NCBI RefSeq assembly: GCF_020907405.1
Contig: NZ_JAJJOE010000004.1
Location: 62,001-126,000, forward strand
Origin: Arthrobacter sp. zg-Y769
GTDB taxonomy: Bacteria; Actinomycetota; Actinomycetes; Actinomycetales; Micrococcaceae
Direction: 5' to 3'
Length of the DNA: 64,000 nt
The position numbers and the translations under genes are program-made. The notes below the pieces were generated by a model, which saw only the letters and a program-made list of their open reading frames with translations, was not told the DNA's origin and made no database searches. This document shows, piece after piece, positions 16,835-26,101 of the stretch; the stretch's first letter is position 1; each line of letters opens with the position of its first letter.

Positions 16835-19012
16835 ATGACTACTCCCCAGCCCCCGGTTGCCAAGAAGGTCCCCACCGAACGTACCCGCCACGGTGACACG
16901 TTCATTGACAACTATGAGTGGCTCCGGGAAAAGGAAAACCCGGAGGTGGTGGAACACCTCAAGGCGGAGAACGCCTACTCGGCAGCAATGACCGCAGATC
17001 AGGAAGAGCTGCGCGGGCAGATCTTCAACGAAATCAAGAACCGCACCGAGGAAACGGACCTGTCCGTTCCGGCACGCAAAAAGGGCTGGTGGTATTACAC
17101 CCGCACCGAGGAAGGCAAGCAGTACGCCATCCACTGCCGCACGGCCGCCCAGGACACCGGAAACCTCGACGCCGATTGGACGCCGCCCGCCGTGGTCCCC
17201 GGAGTCCCCGTTCCGGGCGAACAGATCCTGGTGGACGGCAACGCGGAGGCCGAAGGCAAGCCCTTCTTCTCGCTCGGCGGACTGGCGGTCACCGAAGACG
17301 GAAACCTGCTGGCCTACTCCGAGGACAACGCCGGAGACGAGCGCTTCACCCTGCGGATCAAGGACCTGCGCACCGGGGAACTGCTGCCGGATGTCATTTC
17401 CAACGTCTTCTACTCGCTGGCCTTCTCCCCTGACGGCACGCGGGTCTTCTACACCGTCGTGGACGATTCCTGGCGCCCGTACCAGGTCAAGGCCCACACG
17501 CTCGGCACTCCGGTGGAGGACGACGTCGTTATCTACCAGGAAGACGACATCGCCATGTGGACGGGCTTCGACCTCTCCGCGGACCGCCGGCAGCTGCTGA
17601 TCGGCATCAGCAGCTCCGAATACAGCGAATACCGCGTCCTGGACTTCGATGACCCCAGCGACACCGTGCGCACCCTGATTCCGCGCAGCGAACGCATTCT
17701 CTACGAAGCCGAGCCACTGACCCTCGACGGAACACGCCAATACCTGGTGACCCACAACCGGAACGCCTTGAACTCCATGCTCTCGCTCGTCGCCGAAGAG
17801 GAATTCTCCAAGCCGCTGGCGGATCAGCACTGGCAGACCGTTATTGCCCACGACGACACCGTGCGTGTCAACGGTGCCGCCGTGACCCGCACCCACGTTC
17901 TCGTGTCGGTCCGCAAGGACACCACCGAGCGGGTGCAGATCCTTCCCGTGGAAGGCCTCGGCACCCCGGCGCAGGGCGCACCCGTGGAACCGGCCTTCGA
18001 CGAAGAGCTCTACACGGCCAATCTGGCCAACGCCGAGTTCGATTCCCCGATCATCCGGCTCAGCTACACCTCCTACCTCACCCCGCCGCGTGTCTACGAC
18101 TATGTGCTGGCCACCGGCGAATTGGAACTGCGGAAGGAAACCCCGGTCAAGGGCGGTTACCGTTCCGAGGAGTACGTGGCGGAACGGGAATGGGCGACGG
18201 CGGCGGACGGCACCCGCATTCCGCTCTCGGTCATCCGCCGGGCGGACCTGCAGAAGGACGGCAGCAATCCTGCCCTGGTCTACGCCTACGGCAGCTACGA
18301 ACTGAGCATGGATCCGGCGTTCAACATTGCCCGGCTCTCCCTGCTGGACCGCGGCGTGGTCTACGTGGTGGCGCACATCCGCGGCGGCGGCGAGATGGGC
18401 CGCGCCTGGTACGACGACGGCAAGAAGCTGAACAAGAAAAACACCTTCACCGACTTCGTGGATGCCACGGACTGGGTTGCTTCCTCCGGCTGGGTGGATC
18501 CGGAGCGGATCGCGGCCATGGGCGGCTCCGCCGGCGGACTGCTGATGGGCGCCGTCGCCAACCTGGCCCCGGAAAAGTACCGGGCCATTGTGGCGCAGGT
18601 GCCCTTCGTGGATGCGCTGACCACCATCCTGGATCCGGACCTGCCGCTCTCGGCCCTGGAATGGGAGGAATGGGGCAACCCCATCACCGATCCGGAGGTT
18701 TACCGGTACATGAAGGAATACAGCCCGTACGAGAACATCCGGGCCGTGGACTACCCGCAGATTGCCGCGGTCACCAGCTTCAATGACACCCGTGTGCTCT
18801 ACGTCGAACCGGCCAAATGGGTCGCGCAGCTACGTGAAACCACCACCGGCAGCGAGCCGATTGTGCTGAAGATCGAAATGGACGGCGGCCACGGAGGCGC
18901 CTCGGGCCGGTACGAGGCGTGGAAGGACCGGGCCTGGGACTTCGCCTTCATCCTGTCCGCCCTCGGTGCCCGGGAACTGCTTCCGGCTGCCAGCCGGGAG
19001 GACGCAGCCTAG
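16835..19012 (+). CDS. ptrB: Oligopeptidase B (S9A serine peptidase)
   Basis: A 725-residue cytosolic serine peptidase of the prolyl oligopeptidase family that cuts short peptides after basic residues. The N-terminal seven-bladed propeller starts at RHGDTFIDNYEWLREKEN, and the C-terminal alpha/beta hydrolase domain holds the triad: serine in MGGSAGGL near 565, aspartate in SFNDTRV near 650 and histidine in DGGHGGASGR near 685. The GGGEMGRAWY segment near 515 is typical of oligopeptidase B. Length is typical. No signal peptide. The start is ATG without a ribosome-binding site, with TATATT 6 nt upstream. Confidence 0.94.
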   Translation: MTTPQPPVAKKVPTERTRHGDTFIDNYEWLREKENPEVVEHLKAENAYSAAMTADQEELRGQIFNEIKNRTEETDLSVPARKKGWWYYTRTEEGKQYAIHCRTAAQDTGNLDADWTPPAVVPGVPVPGEQILVDGNAEAEGKPFFSLGGLAVTEDGNLLAYSEDNAGDERFTLRIKDLRTGELLPDVISNVFYSLAFSPDGTRVFYTVVDDSWRPYQVKAHTLGTPVEDDVVIYQEDDIAMWTGFDLSADRRQLLIGISSSEYSEYRVLDFDDPSDTVRTLIPRSERILYEAEPLTLDGTRQYLVTHNRNALNSMLSLVAEEEFSKPLADQHWQTVIAHDDTVRVNGAAVTRTHVLVSVRKDTTERVQILPVEGLGTPAQGAPVEPAFDEELYTANLANAEFDSPIIRLSYTSYLTPPRVYDYVLATGELELRKETPVKGGYRSEEYVAEREWATAADGTRIPLSVIRRADLQKDGSNPALVYAYGSYELSMDPAFNIARLSLLDRGVVYVVAHIRGGGEMGRAWYDDGKKLNKKNTFTDFVDATDWVASSGWVDPERIAAMGGSAGGLLMGAVANLAPEKYRAIVAQVPFVDALTTILDPDLPLSALEWEEWGNPITDPEVYRYMKEYSPYENIRAVDYPQIAAVTSFNDTRVLYVEPAKWVAQLRETTTGSEPIVLKIEMDGGHGGASGRYEAWKDRAWDFAFILSALGARELLPAASREDAA

Positions 19013-19022
19013 GAGCTTAACG

Positions 19023-19068
19023 CGGGCAGGTCCGGACCCTTTCGGGGGTCCGGACCTGCCCGTTTTTT
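19023..19068 (+). terminator. Rho-independent terminator after ptrB
   Basis: A 17-bp perfect stem (19023-19039 with 19046-19062), a 6-nt loop and six T residues follow the ptrB stop codon. The convergent DedA gene ends 40 nt beyond it. Confidence 0.93.
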
Positions 19069-19107
19069 ACGGGGAGTTCTTTGGCGGAATCCGCCGGGCG
19101 GAGAGGA

Positions 19108-19992
19108 CTATTCGGCCGCGCCTTCGGCTTTCGGCTTCGGCGTGACAAGACGGCGCCCGTCGGCAGGAGCGGTGCGGCGGCCTGCACCCTCAACACCGTC
19201 GGCAGGGCGTCCGGCATCCGCGCTGCGGACAGGTCCGGCATCGGCTGCGGGGGCAGCCGCTTCAGCAGCGCCGTCCGCGGAGCCGTCTTCGTCGTCGGAG
19301 TCGTCTTTGGCTACGGCCTTGTGGGACTGGCGGACAACCTCGATGACAATCGGAATCACGGACAGCACCACCACGGCCACGAAGATCAGGTCCAGGTTTT
19401 CCCGGACAAAGGGCACCCGGTCGCCGAGCACATAGCCCAGCAGGGTCACCCCGACGCCCCAGAGGAAGGCACCCAGGGCATTGAACGAAACGAATGCCTT
19501 GTAGTTCATCTCTGCAACGCCGGCCACCACCGGGGTGAAGGTACGCACCACGGGAACGAACCGCGCCAGGATTACGGCCTTGCCGCCGTGGCGATCGAAG
19601 AACACCTGGGCGCGCTTCACGTTTTCCCGTTTGAAGAGCCTGCTGTCGGGCCGGTTGAAAACGGCGGGGCCTGCCTTTTTGCCGATGTAATAGCCGGTCT
19701 GGTCGCCCACGAAGGCGCTAATGAAGACCAGGATCCCGAGCAGCCACACATTAATGTCGATGGTTCCCGTGGCCACCAGGAGCCCGGCGGTGAACAGCAG
19801 GGAATCCCCCGGCAGGAAGAAGCCGATAAGCAATCCGGTTTCGGCGAACACAATGCCGCAGACCATCAGGACCACCCACGGTGCGAGGGCGGGATCGGCA
19901 AGGAACACCTGCGGGTCCAGCCACTCGGGCAAGAGGGAAGATGTTGGAGGCCGGACAGGACCAGAGACGGCTGTGGCCGCGGAGAGAGTCAC
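19108..19992 (-). CDS. DedA/VTT-domain membrane protein
   Basis: A 294-residue DedA-family protein. Hydrophobic segments include VVLMVCGIVFAETGLLIGFF with FLPGDSLLF next to it near 55, then GDQTGYYIGKKAG near 97 and the family signature FDRHGGKAVILARFVPVVRT near 130-150, where F-x-R-x-x-P is conserved. Members are thought to move lipids across the membrane or support membrane potential. The last ~75 residues are a polar, Asp/Ala-rich tail that looks disordered. GTG start without a ribosome-binding site; TAACCT lies 6 nt upstream. Confidence 0.9.
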   Translation of the reverse strand: MTLSAATAVSGPVRPPTSSLLPEWLDPQVFLADPALAPWVVLMVCGIVFAETGLLIGFFLPGDSLLFTAGLLVATGTIDINVWLLGILVFISAFVGDQTGYYIGKKAGPAVFNRPDSRLFKRENVKRAQVFFDRHGGKAVILARFVPVVRTFTPVVAGVAEMNYKAFVSFNALGAFLWGVGVTLLGYVLGDRVPFVRENLDLIFVAVVVLSVIPIVIEVVRQSHKAVAKDDSDDEDGSADGAAEAAAPAADAGPVRSADAGRPADGVEGAGRRTAPADGRRLVTPKPKAEGAAE

Positions 19993-19998
19993 CTCACT

Positions 19999-20004
19999 AG
20001 GTTA
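19999..20004 (-). promoter_or_regulatory. -10 box of dedA, leaderless layout
   Basis: TAACCT on the minus strand is 6 nt before the GTG start. Confidence 0.5.
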
Positions 20005-20083
20005 CGCCATGGCCTCCGGCCACTCCCGGCCAGCCGGTAAGTTCAATCCGCCGCCGGAGCCCGCAGCGCAGCGGGCCTGTTCC

Positions 20084-20112
20084 TTGACAGCCGGACGACG
20101 GCGGGATTACCT
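20084..20112 (+). promoter_or_regulatory. Promoter of paaI-paaK-paaR
   Basis: A perfect -35 box TTGACA at 20084-20089 is followed after 17 nt by TTACCT at 20107-20112. The palindromic operator at 20108-20127 overlaps the -10 region, a layout that fits repression. Confidence 0.6.
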
Positions 20113-20127
20113 AATGAACATTCGGTA
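20108..20127. promoter_or_regulatory. PaaR-type operator, paaI promoter
   Basis: The plus strand reads TACCTAATGA-ACATTCGGTA. It is a strong palindrome: TACC pairs with GGTA and AATG with CATT, with 16 of 20 positions symmetric. It lies 15 nt before the paaI start and shares its pattern with sites at 16001 and 28244. Confidence 0.78.
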
Positions 20128-20142
20128 AAGAAAAGAGGTCCC

Positions 20143-20637
20143 ATGGCTGACCCCGACGTCACCCAGGGCACGGCCCCTGCCCATCCCATCCTGGTTGACG
20201 ACGCCGCCTCGGCCTGGCTGGGCATCGAGGTCCTGGCGGTCAGCCCGGGGATGGCGCGTATTTCGATGCGTCTCCGCCCGGAGATGGTCAACGGCTTCGG
20301 CATCGGCCACGGCGGAATGGTCTTCGCGTTTGCCGACACCGCCTTCGCCCTGGCCTGCAATCCGGAGGGCAGCGGACCGGCCCGGGACAGGGAAACCCTC
20401 ACGGTCGCCGCCGGTGCCGACATCACCTTCCTGGCTCCGGCCATGGCCGGCGACCTGCTGACCGCTTCCGCCGAGCACCGCGGCGGCAACGGCCGCAGCG
20501 GGGTCTACGACATTGAGGTGCGGTCCGAACGCCCCGACGGCACCGCCGCCGTCGTCGCCCTCTTCCGCGGACGTTCGCGCACCATCCGCAACCCCGCCCG
20601 GACACCGTCTGAGAACCCGACAGAAAGCCGCGCATGA
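20143..20637 (+). CDS. paaI: PaaI, hotdog-fold thioesterase
   Basis: A 164-residue hotdog thioesterase. The key segment MVNGFGIGHGGMVFAFADTAFA (about 47-68) contains the conserved N-G...GHGG pattern and the catalytic aspartate of PaaI. PaaI hydrolyses stalled ring-hydroxylated phenylacetyl-CoA intermediates and frees CoA. The ATG has GAGG upstream. Its stop overlaps the paaK start (ATGA). First gene of the paaI-paaK-paaR unit. Confidence 0.92.
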   Translation: MADPDVTQGTAPAHPILVDDAASAWLGIEVLAVSPGMARISMRLRPEMVNGFGIGHGGMVFAFADTAFALACNPEGSGPARDRETLTVAAGADITFLAPAMAGDLLTASAEHRGGNGRSGVYDIEVRSERPDGTAAVVALFRGRSRTIRNPARTPSENPTESRA

Positions 20638-21986
20638 AAGCCACCGCTGCTCCGATCAAGTCCACCGCCGCCGACCCTTCCACCTGGGACCGGGAGGAAC
20701 GCATGGGCAGGGACGAGCTGGAGGCGCTGCAGCTGACGCGCCTGAAGCAGACCCTCGCCTATGCCTACGAACGGGTGCCCCTGTACCGGAGCAAGTTTGA
20801 CGACGCCGGCGTGCATCCTTCCGACCTTCGGGAACCGGCCGATCTGGCCCGGTTCCCCTACACCACGAAGGAGGACCTGCGCTCGACCTATCCGTTTGGC
20901 ATGTTCGCCGTTCCGCAGCAGCAGGTGGCCCGCATCCATGCCTCCTCCGGGACCACCGGGCGGCCCACCGTCGTCGGCTACACCGCCGGGGACCTGGAGC
21001 ATTGGGCGTCGTTGGTGGCCCGTTCGCTGCGTGCCTCGGGTGTGCGGCCGGGCTTCAAGGTGCACAACGCCTACGGCTACGGGCTCTTCACCGGTGGGCT
21101 GGGAGCGCATTTCGGCGCGGAGAAACTCGGCTGCACGGTAATCCCGATGTCCGGCGGGCAGACGGAGCGGCAGGTCCAGCTCATCGTGGACTTCGAGCCG
21201 GACACCATCCTCTGCACGCCCACCTACCTGCTGGCCATCGCGGACGCCATGACCGCGGCGGGCATTGATCCGCGTTCCACCTCGCTGAAAAACGCCGTCC
21301 TCGGGGCCGAGCCGTGGACCGAGGAAATGCGGCACGAACTCGAAACACTGATGGATCTGGACGCCTGCGACATCTACGGTCTCTCGGAGGTCATGGGTCC
21401 GGGCGTGGCCGGTGAATGCGTGGAAAGCAAGGACGGAGCACATATCTGGGAGGACCACTTCCGGCCCGAAATCATCGACCCGTTTGATGACACCCGGGTC
21501 CTGGGCGACGGCGAACCCGGCGAACTGGTCTTCACTTCCCTGACCAAGGAGGCCCTGCCGATCATCCGCTACCGGACGCATGACCTCACCCGCCTGCTGC
21601 CCGGAACCGCCCGGCCGTCCATGCGCAGGATGGGACGCATCACCGGCCGCAGCGACGACATGATCATTCTGCGCGGAGTGAACCTTTTCCCAACCCAGAT
21701 CGAAGAAATCGCCCTGCGCATCCCGGCCCTGAGCCCTCATTTCCAGCTCGAAATCAGCCGTCCGGAACGCCTGGACGAACTCACGGTACGGATCGAGCGG
21801 CGGGAGGACACCTCGACGCCGGACTCGGCGGCGGCTGCGTTGGAACTGTCGGCCCAGATCAAGAGCCACATCGGTTCCTCCTGCGCCGTAGAGGTAGTCG
21901 ATCCCGGAACGCTGGCACGCTCCAGCGGCAAGCTCCGCCGGATCTACGACCTGCGGCGGAACACCGACGCCTTCCCGCCGCGGTGA
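20634..21986 (+). CDS. paaK: PaaK, phenylacetate-CoA ligase
   Basis: A 450-residue AMP-forming ligase that activates phenylacetate to phenylacetyl-CoA, the entry step of the pathway. The phosphate-binding loop HASSGTTGRPTVVGYT lies near 103-118, DIYGLSEVMGPGVAGEC near 247, and the C-terminal domain hinge TGRSDDMIILRGVNLFPTQI near 338-357. Length matches the family (about 435). Translationally coupled to paaI by ATGA. Confidence 0.95.
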   Translation: MKATAAPIKSTAADPSTWDREERMGRDELEALQLTRLKQTLAYAYERVPLYRSKFDDAGVHPSDLREPADLARFPYTTKEDLRSTYPFGMFAVPQQQVARIHASSGTTGRPTVVGYTAGDLEHWASLVARSLRASGVRPGFKVHNAYGYGLFTGGLGAHFGAEKLGCTVIPMSGGQTERQVQLIVDFEPDTILCTPTYLLAIADAMTAAGIDPRSTSLKNAVLGAEPWTEEMRHELETLMDLDACDIYGLSEVMGPGVAGECVESKDGAHIWEDHFRPEIIDPFDDTRVLGDGEPGELVFTSLTKEALPIIRYRTHDLTRLLPGTARPSMRRMGRITGRSDDMIILRGVNLFPTQIEEIALRIPALSPHFQLEISRPERLDELTVRIERREDTSTPDSAAAALELSAQIKSHIGSSCAVEVVDPGTLARSSGKLRRIYDLRRNTDAFPPR

Positions 21987-22015
21987 ACCCCCCGTTGACG
22001 TGGGAAAATGGCGCC

Positions 22016-22741
22016 ATGCCTGCTGTCTCTTCCGGGTCGCCTGCCGATCCTGCTCCCGTTCCCGCCGCTGATGCCGAGTCCGCCGTTGACGCCGGATCCG
22101 CCGGGCCCGCGGCCGCCGTTGATCCTACGGCCGCCGGCGACCCTGTCTCCGGCCCGCGCCGCGGCCGTCCGGGATATGACCAGCAGACGGTGCTGAACGT
22201 GGCCGTCGACGTTTTCAACCGGCACGGCTACGAAGCCACCTCGATGGGGATCCTGGCCGAAAACCTGGGCATTACGAAGTCCGCGATCTACCACCATGTA
22301 ACGTCCAAGGGCGATCTGCTCCGGCTGGCCCTGGACCACGCACTGGACGGGCTGGAGGCGGTTCTCGATGATCCCCGGGCCTCGTCCGGCGCTGCGGATG
22401 CCCGGCTCGAATTTGTCCTGCGCGGAACCATCGAGGTGCTGACGGAGCGGCTGCCGTTCGTGACGCTGCTGCTGCGCCTGCGCGGCAACACGGAGATTGA
22501 ACGCAGTGCCCTGGCCCGCCGCCGGGAGTTTGACCACCGGGTGGCCGGGCTCGTGGAGGCGGCCCGCAGCGAGGGATCGGTACGCAGCGACATCGATCCG
22601 CGCACCACCACCCGGCTGCTGTTCGGCACCATCAACTCGATTGTGGAGTGGTACAAACCCGGCGGGCCGCTGCCGGCGCAGAAGCTCGCGGACAACATCG
22701 TCACCATGGTGTTTGACGGGCTGCATACCCGCCGCTCCTGA
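22016..22741 (+). CDS. paaR: TetR-family regulator, probable PaaR
   Basis: A 241-residue protein. After a low-complexity Ala/Pro/Asp N-terminus of about 50 residues comes a TetR DNA-binding domain (VLNVAVDVFNRHGYEATSMG, recognition helix ITKSAIYHHVTSKGDLL near 90-106) and a TetR C-terminal ligand domain. It lies 29 nt after paaK in the same transcription unit. A palindrome shared by the paaA, paaI and paaZ promoters is its likely operator, and phenylacetyl-CoA its likely inducer, as for other PaaR proteins. The ATG at 22016 is chosen; a GTG at 21983 overlapping the paaK stop is the alternative. Confidence 0.85.
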   Translation: MPAVSSGSPADPAPVPAADAESAVDAGSAGPAAAVDPTAAGDPVSGPRRGRPGYDQQTVLNVAVDVFNRHGYEATSMGILAENLGITKSAIYHHVTSKGDLLRLALDHALDGLEAVLDDPRASSGAADARLEFVLRGTIEVLTERLPFVTLLLRLRGNTEIERSALARRREFDHRVAGLVEAARSEGSVRSDIDPRTTTRLLFGTINSIVEWYKPGGPLPAQKLADNIVTMVFDGLHTRRS

Positions 22742-22849
22742 GCCCGTGTCCCCCGCAGCGCCACTGACTCCATCACACCGGCTTTGATCTGCGACTGGGC
22801 CATCCGGCGCAGCAACTGCTGAGCCGGTGCGGCGTGCAAGGATGAGCCC

Positions 22850-23896
22850 ATGATGTCGCCGGCAGAACAGCTCCTTGAGGGACCGCGCGGACGGCGCCTG
22901 TGCCTTGAACTTGCGGCCGAGCTGGATCCGGATATCCGCTCGGCGGTGTTCTGGCTGGGCTACGAACTCGACCCGGGGAAAGGAACTTCAACGGTATTGT
23001 TCGGCTCCGCCGGCCCCGGTGGTCTGCCCTCGCCCGACCACCTCGCAGCCGGGATTCTGTCCCTGGATCTCCGCCGCCTGGATGGCGAACAGATCCAGGC
23101 GGCCCTCCAACGGTCCGTCGACGCGGCACGGTACTGGCAGGAACCCGACGGGGAGGATGCGCTGGCCGCACTCCCGGTCATCCGCAACGTCCTTCACCAC
23201 GTGGCTGAAGGTGCACTGGGCGCACCGGCGGCACAGTGGTGGAGCCGGCCCGGCCCGCCGGAACAGTGGGCCATCGACTGGCGGCCGGCGGAGGACCCGG
23301 CACCCCTGCCCCTGGATCCCCAAGGCACCCTGCAGAAGTGGGGCACAGCTGTCCGTACCGAGGAAGCGCTGGCCGCCAAGGACCGGCCGCAGGATCCGCG
23401 GGCACCTTTCAGCGGAAGCTGGTGGTCCATCCCGCTCGGGCTGGTCCGCACCGTCGGGCAGATTCCCGCCGGATTGAGCCTCGTCGAGGACTCGAGTGAT
23501 GTGGAAGAAGCGACCGCCATTCCGGTCAGCGGCACCGGCAGGATCCTCCACATCCGCTCCCCCGAGGACTGGATGACGCTGTGCCGTACCTACCCGTTGG
23601 AGGTCACCGCCTCCCGCAGACATGACTGGTTTCGCACCACGGGACGCGCCGGCCGCTGGGTGATCCCCGACTGGGAACGCGCAGCAGGACAATGGGACGC
23701 CGTGCACCTGACGGTCCAGGGCTACCTCAGCAGTGCAGGGCACGCCCTCCCCGTCGACGCCGGCACCGCCTCAGTGATTGCCGGCTGGGACCCGGACAGC
23801 ACCTTGTGGCTGACTGACCGCGTCCGTGAGGTCGAAGGGGATCGGCAGATTTGGCGGCGGGCACAAATGGGCGACGCCTGGCTCCGTGTCACCTGA
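22850..23896 (+). CDS. Uncharacterised 348-residue protein
   Basis: I do not recognise this protein. It is soluble-looking, acidic and tryptophan-rich, with several WW or WS pairs (for example AAQWWSRPG near 122 and GSWWSIPLGLVRTVG near 190). No signal peptide, membrane helix or known catalytic motif was seen. The middle region (ALPVIRNVLHHVAEGALGAP) is helical in character. AAGGAT precedes the ATG. It lies 108 nt after paaR, with no palindrome of the paa type nearby, so a role in phenylacetate metabolism is not indicated. Confidence 0.75.
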   Translation: MMSPAEQLLEGPRGRRLCLELAAELDPDIRSAVFWLGYELDPGKGTSTVLFGSAGPGGLPSPDHLAAGILSLDLRRLDGEQIQAALQRSVDAARYWQEPDGEDALAALPVIRNVLHHVAEGALGAPAAQWWSRPGPPEQWAIDWRPAEDPAPLPLDPQGTLQKWGTAVRTEEALAAKDRPQDPRAPFSGSWWSIPLGLVRTVGQIPAGLSLVEDSSDVEEATAIPVSGTGRILHIRSPEDWMTLCRTYPLEVTASRRHDWFRTTGRAGRWVIPDWERAAGQWDAVHLTVQGYLSSAGHALPVDAGTASVIAGWDPDSTLWLTDRVREVEGDRQIWRRAQMGDAWLRVT

Positions 23897-23903
23897 CCCT
23901 ATC

Positions 23904-23923
23904 CCCGGCCCCCGCAGGCCGGG
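23904..23923. terminator. Short GC hairpin between convergent genes
   Basis: CCCGGCC and GGCCGGG are separated by a 6-nt loop just before the convergent MFS gene stop. No T-run, so only a weak terminator call. Confidence 0.4.
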
Positions 23924-23926
23924 AGG

Positions 23927-25231
23927 TTAAGCGGCGGCCGGGACAGGGATGGTGCGGAGCCGAAGGAATGCGGGCGTGAGCATTGGTACGGCAGAGAGCA
24001 CCAGCCCCACGGCGCCGATCAGGACGCCGGCGCGGACCCCCATCGTTTCGCCGACGACGCCGGCAAGAAGGGCACCCAGTGGAATGGAGCCGTACATCAC
24101 CTGGGTATAGGCTCCTGCCGACCGCGTGAGCTCATCCCGTGGAATGAGCTGCTGGCGCATCGTCAGCGAGTAGATGTTGGCGTTGCCCTCGCCGATACCC
24201 CGCAGCAGCATGACCGCAGCAATGACAGCTGCCAGGGTCCACCCGGTGGCCGGCCAGACCGGCAGCAGCAGCGGAACCCCGCAGGAAAGCACCAGCGAAA
24301 TGGCGAAGGCTCGTCCGAGCCCCGCCATGTCGGCTAGGCGGAGTGCAGTCAGGGTGCCGAGCAGACCGCCGACACCGGCTGCGGCCAGCGCCAGGCCGTA
24401 GGCCCCAACACCGACATCCTGCTGCTGCACCGCCCAGAGAATCAGGTTCAGGATCAGGACCTGTTCGGCTGCGTTGTAGGTGGCAGCATGGACCGTCAGT
24501 GCGCGCAGATGGCGGTCACCGAACAGGATCCTCAGTCCGGTGAGGAGCGTGGGCCGCTTCTCCTGGGCTGAGGCAGCTCCCGGAGCCTGGCCGGGCTCGG
24601 GGACGGGGACCGCCGTCGTCGAGCCCGCACCTGCAGTCCGGGACCGCGGGCGGCTGGAGGCCACACCGGCCGCTGACGCCAGATGGCCCGCGATGGTGGC
24701 GATCAGTGCACCGGGAGCACCCGCCGCCGAGACCAGCAGCCCTGCCAGGCCCGGGCCGCTGATCTCGGTGACGGTCCTCGTGGCCTGCACCGCCCGGTTG
24801 GCGGGTGCAAGGTCCTTGTCCTCCACGAGTGCCGGTACGTAGGCGAAGGCGGCTAACCCGAAAACGAGCGCGCAGCAGCCGCTGAGGAAAGTGATTGCCG
24901 CGAGCAGCGGAACGCTGAGCCATCCTCCGGCCCAGGCGAGGGGAATCTGCGCCAGGATCACAACTTGCGCAATATCGGCCGCGACCATCGAGCGCCGCTG
25001 GTCCCGTCCCTGCAGGAGGTGCCCGGCCACCAGGGAGAACAACAGGTACGGCAGGGTGCCCGCCGCGGCGACAAGGCTGACCGCAGCCGGGCCGGCGTCG
25101 AGCGCGATTGCAGTCACCAGCGGGACCGCGATGCCGGTGACCTGTGCCCCCGCGCCGGCAGCGGTCTGCCCCAGCCAGTAGCGGCGGAAGCTGCGGTTCG
25201 TCCGCAGCAGCACCCAGCTTGGGTCCTTCAT
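23927..25231 (-). CDS. MFS transporter, EntS/MFS_3 type
   Basis: A 434-residue major facilitator that begins FRRYWLGQTAAGAGAQVTGIA near residue 11, the classic N-terminus of the EntS-like MFS_3 group, which includes siderophore and macrolide exporters. About 12 hydrophobic helices; the helix 2-3 loop is LLQGRDQRRSMVAADI near 67. The open frame extends 92 codons upstream, but homology begins at ATG 25231. No ribosome-binding site is clear. Substrate unknown. Confidence 0.85.
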   Translation of the reverse strand: MKDPSWVLLRTNRSFRRYWLGQTAAGAGAQVTGIAVPLVTAIALDAGPAAVSLVAAAGTLPYLLFSLVAGHLLQGRDQRRSMVAADIAQVVILAQIPLAWAGGWLSVPLLAAITFLSGCCALVFGLAAFAYVPALVEDKDLAPANRAVQATRTVTEISGPGLAGLLVSAAGAPGALIATIAGHLASAAGVASSRPRSRTAGAGSTTAVPVPEPGQAPGAASAQEKRPTLLTGLRILFGDRHLRALTVHAATYNAAEQVLILNLILWAVQQQDVGVGAYGLALAAAGVGGLLGTLTALRLADMAGLGRAFAISLVLSCGVPLLLPVWPATGWTLAAVIAAVMLLRGIGEGNANIYSLTMRQQLIPRDELTRSAGAYTQVMYGSIPLGALLAGVVGETMGVRAGVLIGAVGLVLSAVPMLTPAFLRLRTIPVPAAA

Positions 25232-25431
25232 GCCGCCGCCGTCGGCTGCACGGCACCTGGGGGCGTGACGGGCAATAATGAAGGCATGTACCGGATACGC
25301 AGACCCGCTGCGGCGTGGAACCGCACGAGGCCGCCGAGACGACGACCCATCCTCAGCCGTGCTGACGCGTGCATCAATGGGTCCCCCGTCGGTTTGTCCG
25401 CTGCTCCGGCACACGTTACCGGTAAAGCACA

Positions 25432-26082
25432 GTGAGCGGTAACACTGACTCGGTCCCCTTCGACGGCGGATACCCCGAGCCCGGCGGACGTGCACCGGCA
25501 CCTGCACCCCTGCGGCTTGCCCAGCTGTTCGTGAATACGGCGGACCGGGAAGGCGGGACGGACGCCCTGGGCAAGCCCGGCGATCTCGCGGCCTGGCTTG
25601 CCGGTTACGGGCTGGTCGAGAAGGGCGCCCGGGCCACAGCCGAGGACCTGATGCTGGCGCTCGATCTCCGGGAGGGGCTGCGGTCCCTCTTCCTCACGCA
25701 CCACGACGGCGCGCACGGCGACCACGGTGACACGAATGACGACGGCGAGCGCAGCCATGGCATCCCGGCCGCCGACACCGCCGACGGCCTGCACCGTCTG
25801 GACCGCGCACTGGGCCAACTCCCCGTACGGGTGGCGGTCTCCGGCGGCGCGCCGCGCGTTGAACCGGCGACACAGCCGCCGGTCCGCACGGCCCTTGCCC
25901 GGATCGGCGCCGTCCTCGTCAGCGCCGACCCGTCCCAGCTCTCCCGCTTGAAGGCCTGCCGGCGGGACGTCTGCCGCTGGGTCTTTTTCGATGCGTCCCG
26001 CAACCGGGGCGGAACCTGGTGCGCCATGGAAATCTGCGGAGCGCGGACCAAGATGCGGACGTACCGCAGGCGCAGTACCTAG
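25432..26082 (+). CDS. CGNR zinc-finger / ABATE-domain protein
   Basis: A 216-residue protein with an N-terminal ABATE-type domain (LRLAQLFVNTAD near 25-37 and GDLAAWLAGYGLV near 48) and a C-terminal zinc finger: CRRDVCRWVFFD near 180 and WCAMEICGAR near 196-206, four cysteines in the CGNR arrangement. Members are thought to be transcriptional regulators. The usual CGNR is CGAR here. GTG start with a weak upstream signal. The stop lies 19 nt before the convergent paaZ stop. Confidence 0.85.
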   Translation: MSGNTDSVPFDGGYPEPGGRAPAPAPLRLAQLFVNTADREGGTDALGKPGDLAAWLAGYGLVEKGARATAEDLMLALDLREGLRSLFLTHHDGAHGDHGDTNDDGERSHGIPAADTADGLHRLDRALGQLPVRVAVSGGAPRVEPATQPPVRTALARIGAVLVSADPSQLSRLKACRRDVCRWVFFDASRNRGGTWCAMEICGARTKMRTYRRRST

Positions 26083-26101
26083 CCCGGCCACATCGGGGGA
26101 C

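Noticed and set aside
16769-18376. 535-codon minus-strand frame opposite ptrB
   Set aside because: Shadow of oligopeptidase B; no start signal or homology.
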